A DNA stretch of 47,337 nt from a virus (IMGVR_UViG_3300032177_000020:1-47337), one strand, 5' to 3'. Shown: positions 23,436-32,173, counted from the first letter of the stretch. Program-made: numbers and translations. The notes: generated from the sequence alone by a model not told the origin.

Positions 23436-24769
23436 ATCACCTCTATTTTTCCACCTTCACGTATCTTGTGTTTTAATATGTTGATGTTTTCCATCCAAAC
23501 TGCGTAGTTGTTGTTAGGGTCTAAATTCTGTTCAGCTTTGTAGATATAAGACCTTGCTTCTAAAAACCTTCCCATTCCTATCAAAAGATTACCTAAGTTG
23601 TAGTTAAGTCTGAAATCGTTTGGTCTTGAGAATAGTCCTTGAGCAAATATATCAACTGCCGTTCCTGCTTGGTTGAACCTTATTCTTTCAAGTCCTTCCT
23701 GATTGTATCCTATTGCCACGTTTTCAAAGTTGTCTACGTTTAACTTAAAATACTCCAAGTTTGTCTTGTAAGCGGGGAGAAAATAAAACAACCTAGTAGC
23801 GTAGTAAACCCATAAACCAACCGCTAAATACGACCCAAGTGGAGTAAGAGAACACAGTTTCGCCACAAATACCATCAATCCTATGTTTGCTAAGTAAGCA
23901 TACCTCTCACAAATCGGGTGGTTTAACACCACAAAATTAGACCAGGGTAGCATACATAACGTGAACCAGTAAAGACCTAACATATCCCAACCCTTGACTA
24001 ATCCTAAGATAAGAAACGAAATGGCGGATAAACCTAAAAACATATACTTATCTGGTTTAAACCACATATCCGTTTCTTTTTTAGTCAACCCGAATACGTG
24101 TAAATACTCGTGGCACATACCAAGTCTAATTGGGAAAAAACATAATCTAAGATAATACCCGAACGTCTTTAATGGGACAATCAATCTTTTAGGACTTTTA
24201 GAGAACACATACTCCTGCATTTCGGGGGAAGAATCTTTAAATCTCCTAGAAGGCTCAAACAACAACCTCATTCTATACGCCAAGATCATAACACCGATTA
24301 ACAACACCCACCAGTGAGGTCTAGCCATTAAGAACAGTAAAGGCGTAGGGACAACGTTCAGGGAGAAGTAAGAACCGAGGAAGTATGTTATAGGATAAAT
24401 AGTTTTTACTCCCCAACCTATAAGCATAAACATCGCCCCTAACGCATATACTTTGCCAGACAACCAAACACTTGCCTGATTGTTCACGGGATTAACACTA
24501 AACAGCATAGCCGCTATAAACGAAACTTGGTTCATCCCAAACGCCCAGTATATCAAACAACAGTTGATAGTGTGGATTAAAAGAGTGATAGTATGTTCGG
24601 TCTTGGGGTTGAAATACGAGTGTCCTCTGATTTGATACCATAAGTCTCTTAACCAATTACCAGTCCTTTTGTGTGTAGCAACTTCCATATCGTCAATGAT
24701 ATACCCGTAATTGACAGTTTGGCGGTAAAAGAATAAACAAACCAATATGATTATTAGGTAGCTTACCAT
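23432..24769 (-). CDS. TMTC-like GT-C glycosyltransferase with TPR tail
   Basis: 445 residues, about ten transmembrane helices. The first periplasmic loop has IIDDMEV (Asp 26, 27), the acidic pair of GT-C enzymes; NPVNNQASVWLSGK (93-106) and HPICERYAYLANIG (284-297) match signatures of the TMTC/bacterial O-mannosyltransferase-like group (consensus near ERYxYLP). Residues about 365-420 are tetratricopeptide-like (LNYNLGNLLIGMGRFLEARSYIYKAEQ). The family transfers sugars from polyprenyl-phosphate donors on the outer face of the membrane. It sits, unusually, between lysis-type genes and the adaptor. The DPM1-like protein at 3941 could make its donor. Confidence 0.82.
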   Translation of the reverse strand: MVSYLIIILVCLFFYRQTVNYGYIIDDMEVATHKRTGNWLRDLWYQIRGHSYFNPKTEHTITLLIHTINCCLIYWAFGMNQVSFIAAMLFSVNPVNNQASVWLSGKVYALGAMFMLIGWGVKTIYPITYFLGSYFSLNVVPTPLLFLMARPHWWVLLIGVMILAYRMRLLFEPSRRFKDSSPEMQEYVFSKSPKRLIVPLKTFGYYLRLCFFPIRLGMCHEYLHVFGLTKKETDMWFKPDKYMFLGLSAISFLILGLVKGWDMLGLYWFTLCMLPWSNFVVLNHPICERYAYLANIGLMVFVAKLCSLTPLGSYLAVGLWVYYATRLFYFLPAYKTNLEYFKLNVDNFENVAIGYNQEGLERIRFNQAGTAVDIFAQGLFSRPNDFRLNYNLGNLLIGMGRFLEARSYIYKAEQNLDPNNNYAVWMENINILKHKIREGGKIEVI

Positions 24770-24930
24770 TTACCCCCCATATCGTGATGCTCTCTGCCGA
24801 ACTCTGTTAGGTGTATCATTGTGTCTTCTTCTTGTTTTTTTTTCTTCATCTCGTGTATCGGTTTTGCACAAAAATCACAAAACTTAGTGTCAATCGTATC
24901 GTTGTGGCAATAAGGACATTCTACTTTCAT
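24763..24930 (-). CDS. Small zinc-ribbon protein, 55 aa
   Basis: ATG at 24930 is preceded by ggaggaagt. CPYC (5-8) and CDFC (18-21) form a compact zinc ribbon, followed by a Lys-rich helix. Its stop lies seven bases inside the TMTC-like gene, so the two are probably translationally coupled. Function unknown. The 71 bases upstream (24931-25001) hold no gene. Confidence 0.6.
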   Translation of the reverse strand: MKVECPYCHNDTIDTKFCDFCAKPIHEMKKKKQEEDTMIHLTEFGREHHDMGGKW

Positions 24931-25001
24931 ACTTCCTCCCAGACTTGCGTGCCTGTTTAGATCGCCAGATGATACCTATATTTCCTTTCGTATAATCCTC
25001 C

Positions 25002-25451
25002 TCAAATAAACAGAATGGGCAGAGTCAATACGATTAACGCTCCTCTACCACATTCTTCCCAAACTGGGTTGTCGTTCCACTCTGAAACTAACATCATCGT
25101 TATTCCAAGCACTACGGCTCTGATTAGAATAAGCCACCACGCTATTCCAATCCAAGCAAAAGGAATGGAAGATAGCCCTATCCCAAAGCCGTGGAAGAAC
25201 CAGTTAATCCACTTAGCGTCAGCAGACTTTTTCCAGTAGGTAGATAACGCCCCCCAAGATAACAGAAATGAAATTGTAAATACTAACCAATTACTAATAA
25301 CTACTAATTTAGTATTTAATAAACAAATAGTAATCAGAGTGATTAGTGAACAACCCCAGTCTCTATATTTTGTGTCGTAAGGTTTACCTACCCCTCCGCA
25401 CCTATAAAGGATTGCCGAGGCTATCGAACCGAGAATAACCGTAATCGCCAT
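25002..25451 (-). CDS. Polytopic membrane protein, 149 aa
   Basis: Four or five hydrophobic segments (about 2-16, 36-50, 52-68, 88-120 and 137-149). CGGVGKPYDTKYRDWG near 18-33 is a soluble conserved-looking loop. Small polytopic proteins next to holin-like genes are common in phage late operons; this could be part of lysis. Because it neighbours the GT-C gene it is also a candidate for a flippase-like partner, but it does not show a recognisable GtrA pattern. Confidence 0.65.
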   Translation of the reverse strand: MAITVILGSIASAILYRCGGVGKPYDTKYRDWGCSLITLITICLLNTKLVVISNWLVFTISFLLSWGALSTYWKKSADAKWINWFFHGFGIGLSSIPFAWIGIAWWLILIRAVVLGITMMLVSEWNDNPVWEECGRGALIVLTLPILFI

Positions 25452-25687
25452 AGTTTTATCAGAGTAAATGCTGGTTCTTTAGGACATTCAACAGGGTGTA
25501 ATTGTGTTATGTTACAGTTGTAATACTTTTCTAAGTTTGTGATTTTCTTCTCAAGAAACAGCTTCCAAAACCCGAAGCCTATCAGGATAGCGATTATCGA
25601 GTAGAAAAGTATCTTGCCAAACTGCTGACCTTTCCATATCGCAAAACCGGAGAAGAACTTAACTATCCAAGTTATAAAGGTAGCCAA
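25421..25687 (-). CDS. Single-span membrane protein, possible spanin or holin component, 88 aa
   Basis: A hydrophobic region (about 22-44, ILFYSIIAILIGFGFWKLFL) follows a short N-terminal amphipathic helix, then a periplasmic-size charged segment with two Cys (YYNCNITQLHPVECP). The design resembles an inner-membrane spanin subunit, and the gene overlaps the following membrane gene by 31 bases. Assignment is by topology only. Confidence 0.5.
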   Translation of the reverse strand: MATFITWIVKFFSGFAIWKGQQFGKILFYSIIAILIGFGFWKLFLEKKITNLEKYYNCNITQLHPVECPKEPAFTLIKLWRLRLFSVR

Positions 25688-25860
25688 GTTATTATCTGTG
25701 AGTTAGGAAACTTATCTCTCAAAAACTTAAACAACCCGTTGATCGCCGCACCTATTGTAATCCCAGCGTATGGGATAGTAATTCCACCCCAAGTCTCTAT
25801 AAACAACCCAATCGCTTGTGCTACTAAAATCCTTACTATTCTTAAAATACTCGCTACCAT
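25672..25860 (-). CDS. Holin-like small membrane protein, 62 aa
   Basis: A TTG at 25881 extends the frame, but ggagg lies just before ATG 25860, which I choose. It has a hydrophobic Ile/Val-rich helix (about 5-20) and a Gly/Ile-rich second segment (TIPYAGITIGAAINGLF), ending in a charged tail. Size and topology fit a class II-type holin that triggers lysis by opening the inner membrane. No sequence motif proves it. Confidence 0.5.
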   Translation of the reverse strand: MVASILRIVRILVAQAIGLFIETWGGITIPYAGITIGAAINGLFKFLRDKFPNSQIITWLPL

Positions 25861-25868
25861 TATTCCTC

Positions 25869-25970
25869 CTATTTTAGCCAATCACTTAACCATCTATGAC
25901 CACAATCTGAGCAGATACACCACCCGTCTTCCCAGTAACAATTTTCACACTTACATTTAGGGCAATTCAT
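25869..25970 (-). CDS. Tiny zinc-ribbon protein, 33 aa
   Basis: The frame starting at 25970 encodes CPKCKCENC near the start and CICSDCGHRW near the end: two CxxC pairs separated by a short aromatic turn, as in a minimal zinc ribbon. The start overlaps the end of the upstream gene, and its stop overlaps the next ribosome-binding site. Function unknown. Confidence 0.5.
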   Translation of the reverse strand: MNCPKCKCENCYWEDGWCICSDCGHRWLSDWLK

Positions 25971-26332
25971 CGTTCTTTGTATACTTGTGGGTTTCTTATT
26001 TCTATCCTCATTTGTTCTAATTGTGCTTTAACCGTGTCTTTTACATCTTCGGCTTTTGACCATTTAGCCGTATTTACTTCGACTTGTTTAGCAATCTGTC
26101 CGTAAGCGTATACCCAACCAATTATCGCTAATACTAAACCTGACCCAATCCCGATAATACTAGCTCTCCACTTTCCGCCGTGTTCAATATGTTTTTCTAT
26201 ATCTTCTATAGAACCGTTAATACGTTTGTCAATAGCAATCAACCTTTCTTCTACCCGTGCTAAAGTGTTAGAGAATAGGATGTGTCCATCACAGAACCTT
26301 GAGTCTTTTCTTCGTTCCTCCCCGCTATACAT
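25967..26332 (-). CDS. XhlA-like membrane-anchored coiled-coil protein, 121 aa
   Basis: The frame opens with TTG at 26350, but aaggaga before ATG 26332 marks the start. Residues 25-55 (LARVEERLIAIDKRINGSIEDIEKHI) form a coiled coil, then one transmembrane helix (about 60-80, ASIIGIGSGLVLAIIGWVYAYG), then a second charged helix. The layout resembles XhlA/hemolysin-type phage proteins linked to lysis, though coiled coil on both sides is unusual. Confidence 0.6.
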   Translation of the reverse strand: MYSGEERRKDSRFCDGHILFSNTLARVEERLIAIDKRINGSIEDIEKHIEHGGKWRASIIGIGSGLVLAIIGWVYAYGQIAKQVEVNTAKWSKAEDVKDTVKAQLEQMRIEIRNPQVYKER

Positions 26333-26342
26333 AGTTGTCTCC

Positions 26343-27587
26343 TTAATCAAACATTATAAACTTCTCTGTTAAATCGCATCCTATCCCTCCCCCACCCCCT
26401 GCGGTGTATTCATAACAAACTGAGTATCTTCTGCTTTGCGTATTTAATGCCGGGGCAGTAGCATTTGGGAAAAGGGTATAACTATTTGTAGCATATCCAT
26501 TTGCACTCGCTACGGTGTTATAATATATCGTGCTATTGTGCGTTGTGTTGTTAAATGCTATCCAATAAGTAGTAGTCGCAACAAGTGTAAAACCAGATGC
26601 TATATCTGCTTGTAACCAAGTAGATAAATCACTGGTGGGGTCAGTGGTTCTTGATAAAGTCATTTCTCCAGAATCTGTGTTAGAAATTAAAGCAGTGCAA
26701 GTTCCAGACACATCTGTATATAACGCTACTCTTGCTTTAGAAGTTCCAGTGCTGACTTTTTCAGCAATATACACTTTGGTAATTTGACCAGCAGGGGCAT
26801 TTGTAACTATAACTGCTTCAAAATAATCCGAGCAGTCCGTAAATGTAGAAGCCCCTACTGTATTTAAACCAAACTGGTCATTGAATTTTAAGGGGTATTT
26901 AAAATCTTTTATTAAATTAATAGGAGCATTTATGGTATAAATCCCATTATTAATTTCCGGGGAAAGTTTTATAACTCTACCGTCTGATGATATTAATTTA
27001 ATTACCGCAATAGTCCCAAATTGTCCTGTGGCATATTTATTATTGATTTTAGTTTTATGGTAAATTACCCAACCCCCAGACATTTCTGCGGAGCGAAAAC
27101 ATAACCCTTTTTTATTTATTTCGTCATCATATTCCCAAGTTGAACCATCAGGATTTATATTTTTGAGTGGTGGTTGATAAAAGAAATCGAAATTCTCCCA
27201 CCCTACTAATTTAAAACTCCACTGATAATATTCTATCCCGTCAATCAAGACGGGTTTTTTATCTGGAGGTTTAGGAAGAATTAAACCAAACTTCATTAAA
27301 TCAGTATCTGCTTGTTTATAGTAGAATTGTTCGTTCTCTGCGGTTAGCCTTAATTCGCCATCAACTAAAGTCTTGTCGGAAAATTGAGTGTTCTCGTAGA
27401 TTATAGAAAGAGTTTCTTCTTTGTTCCACTTAGTGAATTGTATCGTAGGCTCGACATACTCTTTGATAGATAAGTCGGGTAGGATTTCTGCGTAAGTAAC
27501 TTTTTCGGTGGAAGGACAAACAATCACCTCATCAGTTCCGAGGGTAGCTTTGTATTCCGAGAGTGTGGGTGAAGATTTTTCTAACAT
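26343..27587 (-). CDS. Putative tail-associated protein, 414 aa
   Basis: The N-terminal 130 residues have an acidic mixed fold and the rest is beta-rich. Residues 255-385 (ASTFTDCSDYFEAVIVTNAPAGQITKVYIAE to STIYYNTVASANGY) resemble a carbohydrate-binding or jelly-roll-like domain in composition. The tail GGGGGIG near residue 398 is a short poly-Gly turn. It starts in a one-base overlap with the stop of the fibre gene and probably binds or caps that fibre. Family not recognised. Confidence 0.6.
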   Translation of the reverse strand: MLEKSSPTLSEYKATLGTDEVIVCPSTEKVTYAEILPDLSIKEYVEPTIQFTKWNKEETLSIIYENTQFSDKTLVDGELRLTAENEQFYYKQADTDLMKFGLILPKPPDKKPVLIDGIEYYQWSFKLVGWENFDFFYQPPLKNINPDGSTWEYDDEINKKGLCFRSAEMSGGWVIYHKTKINNKYATGQFGTIAVIKLISSDGRVIKLSPEINNGIYTINAPINLIKDFKYPLKFNDQFGLNTVGASTFTDCSDYFEAVIVTNAPAGQITKVYIAEKVSTGTSKARVALYTDVSGTCTALISNTDSGEMTLSRTTDPTSDLSTWLQADIASGFTLVATTTYWIAFNNTTHNSTIYYNTVASANGYATNSYTLFPNATAPALNTQSRRYSVCYEYTAGGGGGIGCDLTEKFIMFD

Positions 27588-30169
27588 TAGGCAGTATCCA
27601 TAGAATAAAATACCGAACAGGCGAATTGTGTTGTTGTCCCGCCAGTAGAAGTTGTTATCCAGTCAATAAAGTCACCAGCGTCTATTGTCCCGTTTACTAT
27701 GTTTGAAGCTGTGGTCGTAGTCCCAGTTATAGCTCCGTATGCCGTAGCACTTACAGCAGTAGCACCGTTCCCATCACACTCGTATAAAGCACCAGTTACC
27801 GTCCCGCCTGAAGCAAAACAATATACGTTTCTTAATGTAAGGTTATAAGGTGCTTTAAATAACATATACGTTGCCGCACCGGACGGAGCAGTTATACAGA
27901 ACGATTTAGACTGGTAGACTGGGATAGTATACTCTGCGTCTGTGTATATTCTAAACCCACCACCTGAAGTAGTAGTGGATTTTACTGCTATTCCCCCGAC
28001 TGCAGTCTGTGTGGGGTTATCCGCACCAAATACGTATTGAGTAGAAGCTCTTGCTGTAACAGCGGAAGAAGTCGTAGCGTATAACGTAGTCCCAGATAAC
28101 GTGGTTGCTTGAACCGCAGAACCTGAATGTGTCCCGCCATAGAAGTTTGTCCCTGAATGTGTAATTGCCCATAGAATATTGGTGTTCAACGACATCTGTA
28201 ACGTCCCACCTAAAACATACCGAGTGTTATCTGTCACTATCGGAAGTAACCCTGATATAATCCCAGTAGTTACGGTAGGTAGACTTGCCGCTGTATTAGC
28301 CCAGGAGTAGACGTTAGCACCCGATTGGACGAAGAAACTTCCTACCGCCCCAGTAGCAACAGTAGTTAAAATACCGCCAGTAGAGAATACCTGACCGTTT
28401 AATGTTCCTACTATAGCTGTGCTTACCCTTGCGGTTATCCCAGAGTATGTAGTAGCGTAAAAAGTCGTCCCTGAGAAAGTGTCAGCTTTGACCGTAGTCC
28501 CTGAATATGTCGTAGCGTATATTGTCCCAGCACTTACGTTTGTTGAATATAACGTGGTTGAAGATAAAGTATCTGCTTTGACAGTGGTAGAAGATATGGT
28601 GGTTATATAAGCGTTAGTCCCTGATATAGTGGTAGCGTAAAGAGTAGTTCCTGATAGAGTATCGGCTTTTACGGTTGTCCCCGAAAAAGTCGTGGCGTAA
28701 ACGTTGGTAGCTGAACAAGTAGAAGCGTAGACTGTCGTTCCTGATAAAACCGTCGCCCTTACCGCACTACCAGTGATTATCGTGGCTGATAAAGTGTAAG
28801 CACCTAAGTTTAGATCAGAAACAGCACCTAAGTATGGAACTACCGTATCCGTCCCCAAACCGCCTACTGAAGAAGTATTTGCCCACGAGTAAGTGTTTGC
28901 TCCTGACTGAACGAAGAAACTACCTACAGCACCCGTAGCTACTGCCGAGAAAGAACCACCTGTGCTTATGACTACACCTTGTAAAGTCCCACAAGTAATC
29001 CCAGTTGCTGAAAATCGGTATGCTCCTAATAAAAGACTTGATACTCCACCAGTGTAAGGAACTACAACATCAGTCCCTAACCCAGCTTGTGCCGCTGTAT
29101 TAGCCCAAGAATAGACGTTTGCCCCTGACTGGACTAGGAATTTTCCTACAGAGTCGGTGGCGATTGCTGTCATTACCCCACCAGTTGAGAAAAACACACC
29201 GTTCAAAGACCCTACTATTCCAGTAGAAACCCTTGCGGTAGTTCCTGATAAAGTAACAGCGTAGACGGTCGTCCCTGAAATAGTCGTTGCTTGGATAGCA
29301 CTACCAGAGTGAGTTCCACCGTAGAAGTTAGTGGCTGATAACGTCGTTGCCCAGATAGTAGATGTATTTAATGATAGTTGTAGTGTTCCACCAAGAACAT
29401 ATCTCGTATTATCTGTGGTTATTGGTAATAGACCACTGATTATTCCAGTAGTTACTGTGGGTAAACTTGCTTGAGTTGAGGCATAAGCATACGTATTAGC
29501 CCCTGATTGGTATAAGAATTGACCAACACCACCTGTAGCAACAGAATCTACAATACCGCCAGTCCCAAAAAATATTCCATCTAACGAACCAACAACAGCA
29601 GTATTAACACGAGCAGTTACACCTGATAATGTAGTAGCATAAATCGTAGTTCCACTTACGGTGGTTGCTTTTACAGCGTTTCCAGAAAAAGTCCCACCAT
29701 AAAAGTTAGTTCCCGAAAAAGTGGTAGCCCAAATAGTAGCGGTATTTAGAGATATATTAACAGCACCACCTAATACGTATCTTGTTTGGTCTGTATTAAA
29801 AGGTGCGGAAACACCTAAAATCCCAGTAGTTATATATGCTAGTTTAGAGTTGAATGTAGCGAATAATGCGGTGGATAAAGTCCCTATGACCGTGGCTGAA
29901 GCGGTAGTCATAGTTATTTCTTGGTCTGCTAAACTTAATCCGTTAGCAAGTCCAGCACCGTCAGTTCCTATAGTTACAGCGTTATGTGAAGCTGTTCCTA
30001 ACGAAACCCAAGTGTATGTGTTATCCCCATCTGATTGTAATACTTGTCCCGCAGTTCCTGTTTCTGTTACGGCGAAAACTCCGCCAGTGCCTATTAGTAA
30101 ACCATTAAGTGAAGCATCAAGTGACGCACTACCACCGCCACCTGACGCAGGGTTGTTTATATTTATCAT
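27587..30169 (-). CDS. Large repetitive tail fibre, 860 aa
   Basis: Begins with a Gly/Ser-rich segment (NNPASGGGGSASLD). Three long modules repeat the order TTGIISGLLPI-T-DNTRYVLGG, SLNT-WATT, NFYGGT, SGTT-YATT, then SGANTYSWANT-like. Between modules a stretch of 10-residue units with S(G/S/A)TT(V/L)(K/Y)A(D/T)T appears at least nine times, as expected for a beta-helical or beta-roll shaft. The C-terminal about 110 residues are non-repetitive (TYMLFKAPYNLTLRNVYCF onward) and may be the receptor-binding or trimerisation end. DNA repeats make recombination likely. Confidence 0.85.
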   Translation of the reverse strand: MININNPASGGGGSASLDASLNGLLIGTGGVFAVTETGTAGQVLQSDGDNTYTWVSLGTASHNAVTIGTDGAGLANGLSLADQEITMTTASATVIGTLSTALFATFNSKLAYITTGILGVSAPFNTDQTRYVLGGAVNISLNTATIWATTFSGTNFYGGTFSGNAVKATTVSGTTIYATTLSGVTARVNTAVVGSLDGIFFGTGGIVDSVATGGVGQFLYQSGANTYAYASTQASLPTVTTGIISGLLPITTDNTRYVLGGTLQLSLNTSTIWATTLSATNFYGGTHSGSAIQATTISGTTVYAVTLSGTTARVSTGIVGSLNGVFFSTGGVMTAIATDSVGKFLVQSGANVYSWANTAAQAGLGTDVVVPYTGGVSSLLLGAYRFSATGITCGTLQGVVISTGGSFSAVATGAVGSFFVQSGANTYSWANTSSVGGLGTDTVVPYLGAVSDLNLGAYTLSATIITGSAVRATVLSGTTVYASTCSATNVYATTFSGTTVKADTLSGTTLYATTISGTNAYITTISSTTVKADTLSSTTLYSTNVSAGTIYATTYSGTTVKADTFSGTTFYATTYSGITARVSTAIVGTLNGQVFSTGGILTTVATGAVGSFFVQSGANVYSWANTAASLPTVTTGIISGLLPIVTDNTRYVLGGTLQMSLNTNILWAITHSGTNFYGGTHSGSAVQATTLSGTTLYATTSSAVTARASTQYVFGADNPTQTAVGGIAVKSTTTSGGGFRIYTDAEYTIPVYQSKSFCITAPSGAATYMLFKAPYNLTLRNVYCFASGGTVTGALYECDGNGATAVSATAYGAITGTTTTASNIVNGTIDAGDFIDWITTSTGGTTTQFACSVFYSMDTA
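28380..29720 (-). repeat. Tandem and modular repeats in the fibre gene
   Basis: Two scales are visible. Ten-residue (30-base) shaft units recur through the middle, densest about 28430-28790, and modules of roughly 95-110 residues recur around them. Limits are approximate because copies are imperfect at the DNA level. Confidence 0.75.
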
Positions 30170-30172
30170 TTA

Positions 30173-30445
30173 CTACCTCGTCCGTTCCCAGTAAGTGACA
30201 GTAGTTCCTACCGAACCAGCAATAGCGTAATAAGCACCATAATAAATCTTCGCCCCGCCAGAGTCTTCAGTTATACTACCGTTAGTTATGATCTTAGTCC
30301 CGTTATCGGAAGTTACTGAAGCGTCTGGACCAATGAACGCTGGTCCTGTGCCTATGTTTGTAATGATAATTGAGTGACGGTTGGCGTTCTCTGTTATTAT
30401 CGTAGCTACAGCATTAGTGGCTACGGATACAGTTCCATATCCCAT
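30173..30445 (-). CDS. Small beta-rich virion protein, 90 aa
   Basis: A compact beta-sandwich pattern (TIITENANRHSIIITNIGTGPAFIGPD, TEDSGGAKIYYGAYYAIAG). Proteins of this length and pattern occur near fibre genes in many phages as decoration or fibre-associated proteins. A good late-operon start precedes it. Exact role unknown. Confidence 0.6.
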   Translation of the reverse strand: MGYGTVSVATNAVATIITENANRHSIIITNIGTGPAFIGPDASVTSDNGTKIITNGSITEDSGGAKIYYGAYYAIAGSVGTTVTYWERTR

Positions 30446-30453
30446 AATCTATC

Positions 30454-30894
30454 CTAATTCTTCGGCTCACCGAACCCGCCGTATTTGTCTTGTCCCTGAC
30501 CAGTAGTATCTATCCCACCGCCAAGTTGGGAAATTTCCTTGACTTTAGCGGGTAACTCGTGCTTGTTTACTTTAGCCGCACGTTTCTCTGCTTTCTCTTT
30601 AGCAGTAACTTCATCGTGTCCGACGTAAGACAGGTATTCTTTGACGTTCTTAAACCCTAAGTTGCGGATACGGTTTAAAAATTCAGAGTCATACCTGAAA
30701 TCTCCACCGAACTCGCTTACTCCGGCTTTATACATCTCGAACAACGCCGCCCTGTCTGCTCCCTCATAGATGTAAGGTTCACCTGGTTCAACGATTTTAC
30801 CGTCAATCTCTTTAGGTTTGTCGGTAATGTTCTTCAGTGATACTTTCTCTTTTGCGGGATAAAAAATTCCTTCGACACTGACGTAACTTGGCAT
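30454..30894 (-). CDS. Putative minor head protein, 146 aa
   Basis: N-terminal beta segment (SYVSVEGIFYPAKEKVSLKNIT), a Lys/Glu-rich helical centre (about 95-125) and a Gly-rich tail. Short phage proteins that follow capsid genes with a similar KEIDGKIVEPGEPYIYEG section are common. Role not established. Its start follows tcctttagttag-type spacing with a weak ribosome-binding site. Confidence 0.6.
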   Translation of the reverse strand: MPSYVSVEGIFYPAKEKVSLKNITDKPKEIDGKIVEPGEPYIYEGADRAALFEMYKAGVSEFGGDFRYDSEFLNRIRNLGFKNVKEYLSYVGHDEVTAKEKAEKRAAKVNKHELPAKVKEISQLGGGIDTTGQGQDKYGGFGEPKN

Positions 30895-30925
30895 TAGTTT
30901 TCTCCTTTAGTTAGAATTGCTATGC

Positions 30926-31261
30926 CTATTTCGGTAATACTTCATAAACCACTGTGTGATACGCTACATTACTATTGACACCGACATATACACCGTTAGG
31001 AAACAACAGACCATAAAACCCAAAATCTAATGAGTTATTAAGGTCGGAACTCCACCTTGCGAACGCTTCAACAGCTAGGACTGCCTGTGTAGTTGCATAC
31101 CCTTGAGCAGTTGAAGTATTCTCATATATAGTCATAGTTCCCTGAGAAGTAGCAGTTGCCCGCATAGTTATATTATAAACTCTTGCTGGAGTGCTACCGT
31201 CTCCCAAAGCGTATGCCTGGTTAGTCAATATGCTTATTTTTGAACCTGGATTCAAAAGCAT
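30926..31261 (-). CDS. Small virion protein, 111 aa
   Basis: Beta-rich with a Thr/Ala/Ser-rich middle (ITMRATATSQGTMTIYENTSTAQGYATTQ), no enzyme motif. The start at 31261 is preceded by aaggagaaag, which lies just beyond the GAAA-loop hairpin at 31280-31303. Its place between two virion genes argues for a structural role. Confidence 0.6.
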   Translation of the reverse strand: MLLNPGSKISILTNQAYALGDGSTPARVYNITMRATATSQGTMTIYENTSTAQGYATTQAVLAVEAFARWSSDLNNSLDFGFYGLLFPNGVYVGVNSNVAYHTVVYEVLPK

Positions 31262-31279
31262 ACTTTCTCCTTAAAATGA

Positions 31280-31303
31280 GGGGGCAGGCTTTCGCCCACC
31301 CCC
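31280..31303 (-). terminator. GAAA-tetraloop hairpin after a major late gene
   Basis: On the minus RNA a ten-pair stem (five G-C, two G-U, three G-C) encloses a GAAA tetraloop and is followed by UCAUUUUAAGG. The U tract is weak, so it may be a partial terminator, an mRNA-protecting 3' end or a processing site, as often seen between abundant head genes and less abundant ones. It lies 10 bases past the stop of the gene upstream. Confidence 0.6.
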
Positions 31304-31312
31304 AGTTTAGAA

Positions 31313-32173
31313 CTAGTCGATGTTCAACACGATAGGAACGAATGTCCCAGCCGTGCAGTTAGTGACCGAAAATCCAACAATCGAGTGAGGAGGTGTCATT
31401 GAATAAGCTGTTGAAGTAAGGGTAGAAACACTTACCGCAAACAGATCAACCGCACCAGCTACTTCTGTTGACATAGCCACAGGTCTGTTAGCCAGAATTG
31501 TAGATTCTCCGGACAACACACCAGCGATACCTTTGGTCTGAACCCAGCCATAATCGTCAGCTGTGGTGATTTTGACCATTGAAACTCCAGCGGGTAAATC
31601 ACTTCCCGTTGAAGGTAATGACGCTTCAAGGTTCGCCCATCTGGACGGAGCAAGCATAAACCCAGTAGATGAACTCAAACCAACCTGAAGTTTGTCATAC
31701 AGATCAACCCTTACTTTACCGGAAGCAGGGTCGCCAGTTACGGTGTTACCTTTGATTCTGTATGTATGCGAAGTAGCCGCATTACCGGAAGACATAGTGA
31801 TATATCCACCAGCATAATCATCAGCAGAAACTGAACCTTTAGTGATGACTATATATCTGGAACCTTTCATATTCGGATACGTCCCAGGTTGCTCATCAGC
31901 CATCTGGTAAGTAGACGAACTTGCAACCACGAGTAGAGGGGTCAGACCTTCGATTGCAGACTCGCTCATATCAACGTGGCACATAAGACCAGCGGAATTA
32001 ACCGTAGCTCCAAAATGAGCATACCGGAAAACAGCACCGTCTTGTCTTTCGAACTTTGTTCCTACTGCAAACCTCGGTGTCGTGTGTTCCTCATAGATAT
32101 TGACATCAGCTCCGACCTGCGGAACTCCGACGAGTGCGTTTGAAAACCAACTTTCTGCACTATTAACAGCCAT
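31313..32173 (-). CDS. Structural virion protein, 286 aa
   Basis: Ser/Thr/Gly-rich, beta-dominant, with no membrane or enzyme signature. Segments such as FAVGTKFERQDGAVFRYAHFG, GGYITMSSGNAATSHTYRIKGN and VDLYDKLQVGLSSSTGF recall phage head-decoration or second capsid proteins. It has a strong site (aaggagaatt) and is followed by a stable hairpin, both suggesting abundant expression. A head role is inferred from its place two genes after the major capsid protein. Confidence 0.7.
   Translation of the reverse strand: MAVNSAESWFSNALVGVPQVGADVNIYEEHTTPRFAVGTKFERQDGAVFRYAHFGATVNSAGLMCHVDMSESAIEGLTPLLVVASSSTYQMADEQPGTYPNMKGSRYIVITKGSVSADDYAGGYITMSSGNAATSHTYRIKGNTVTGDPASGKVRVDLYDKLQVGLSSSTGFMLAPSRWANLEASLPSTGSDLPAGVSMVKITTADDYGWVQTKGIAGVLSGESTILANRPVAMSTEVAGAVDLFAVSVSTLTSTAYSMTPPHSIVGFSVTNCTAGTFVPIVLNID

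Noticed and set aside
29721-30194. A 157-residue plus-strand reading frame opposite the fibre gene
   Set aside because: It is a frame shadow of the repetitive fibre gene, with no ribosome-binding site and low-complexity composition.
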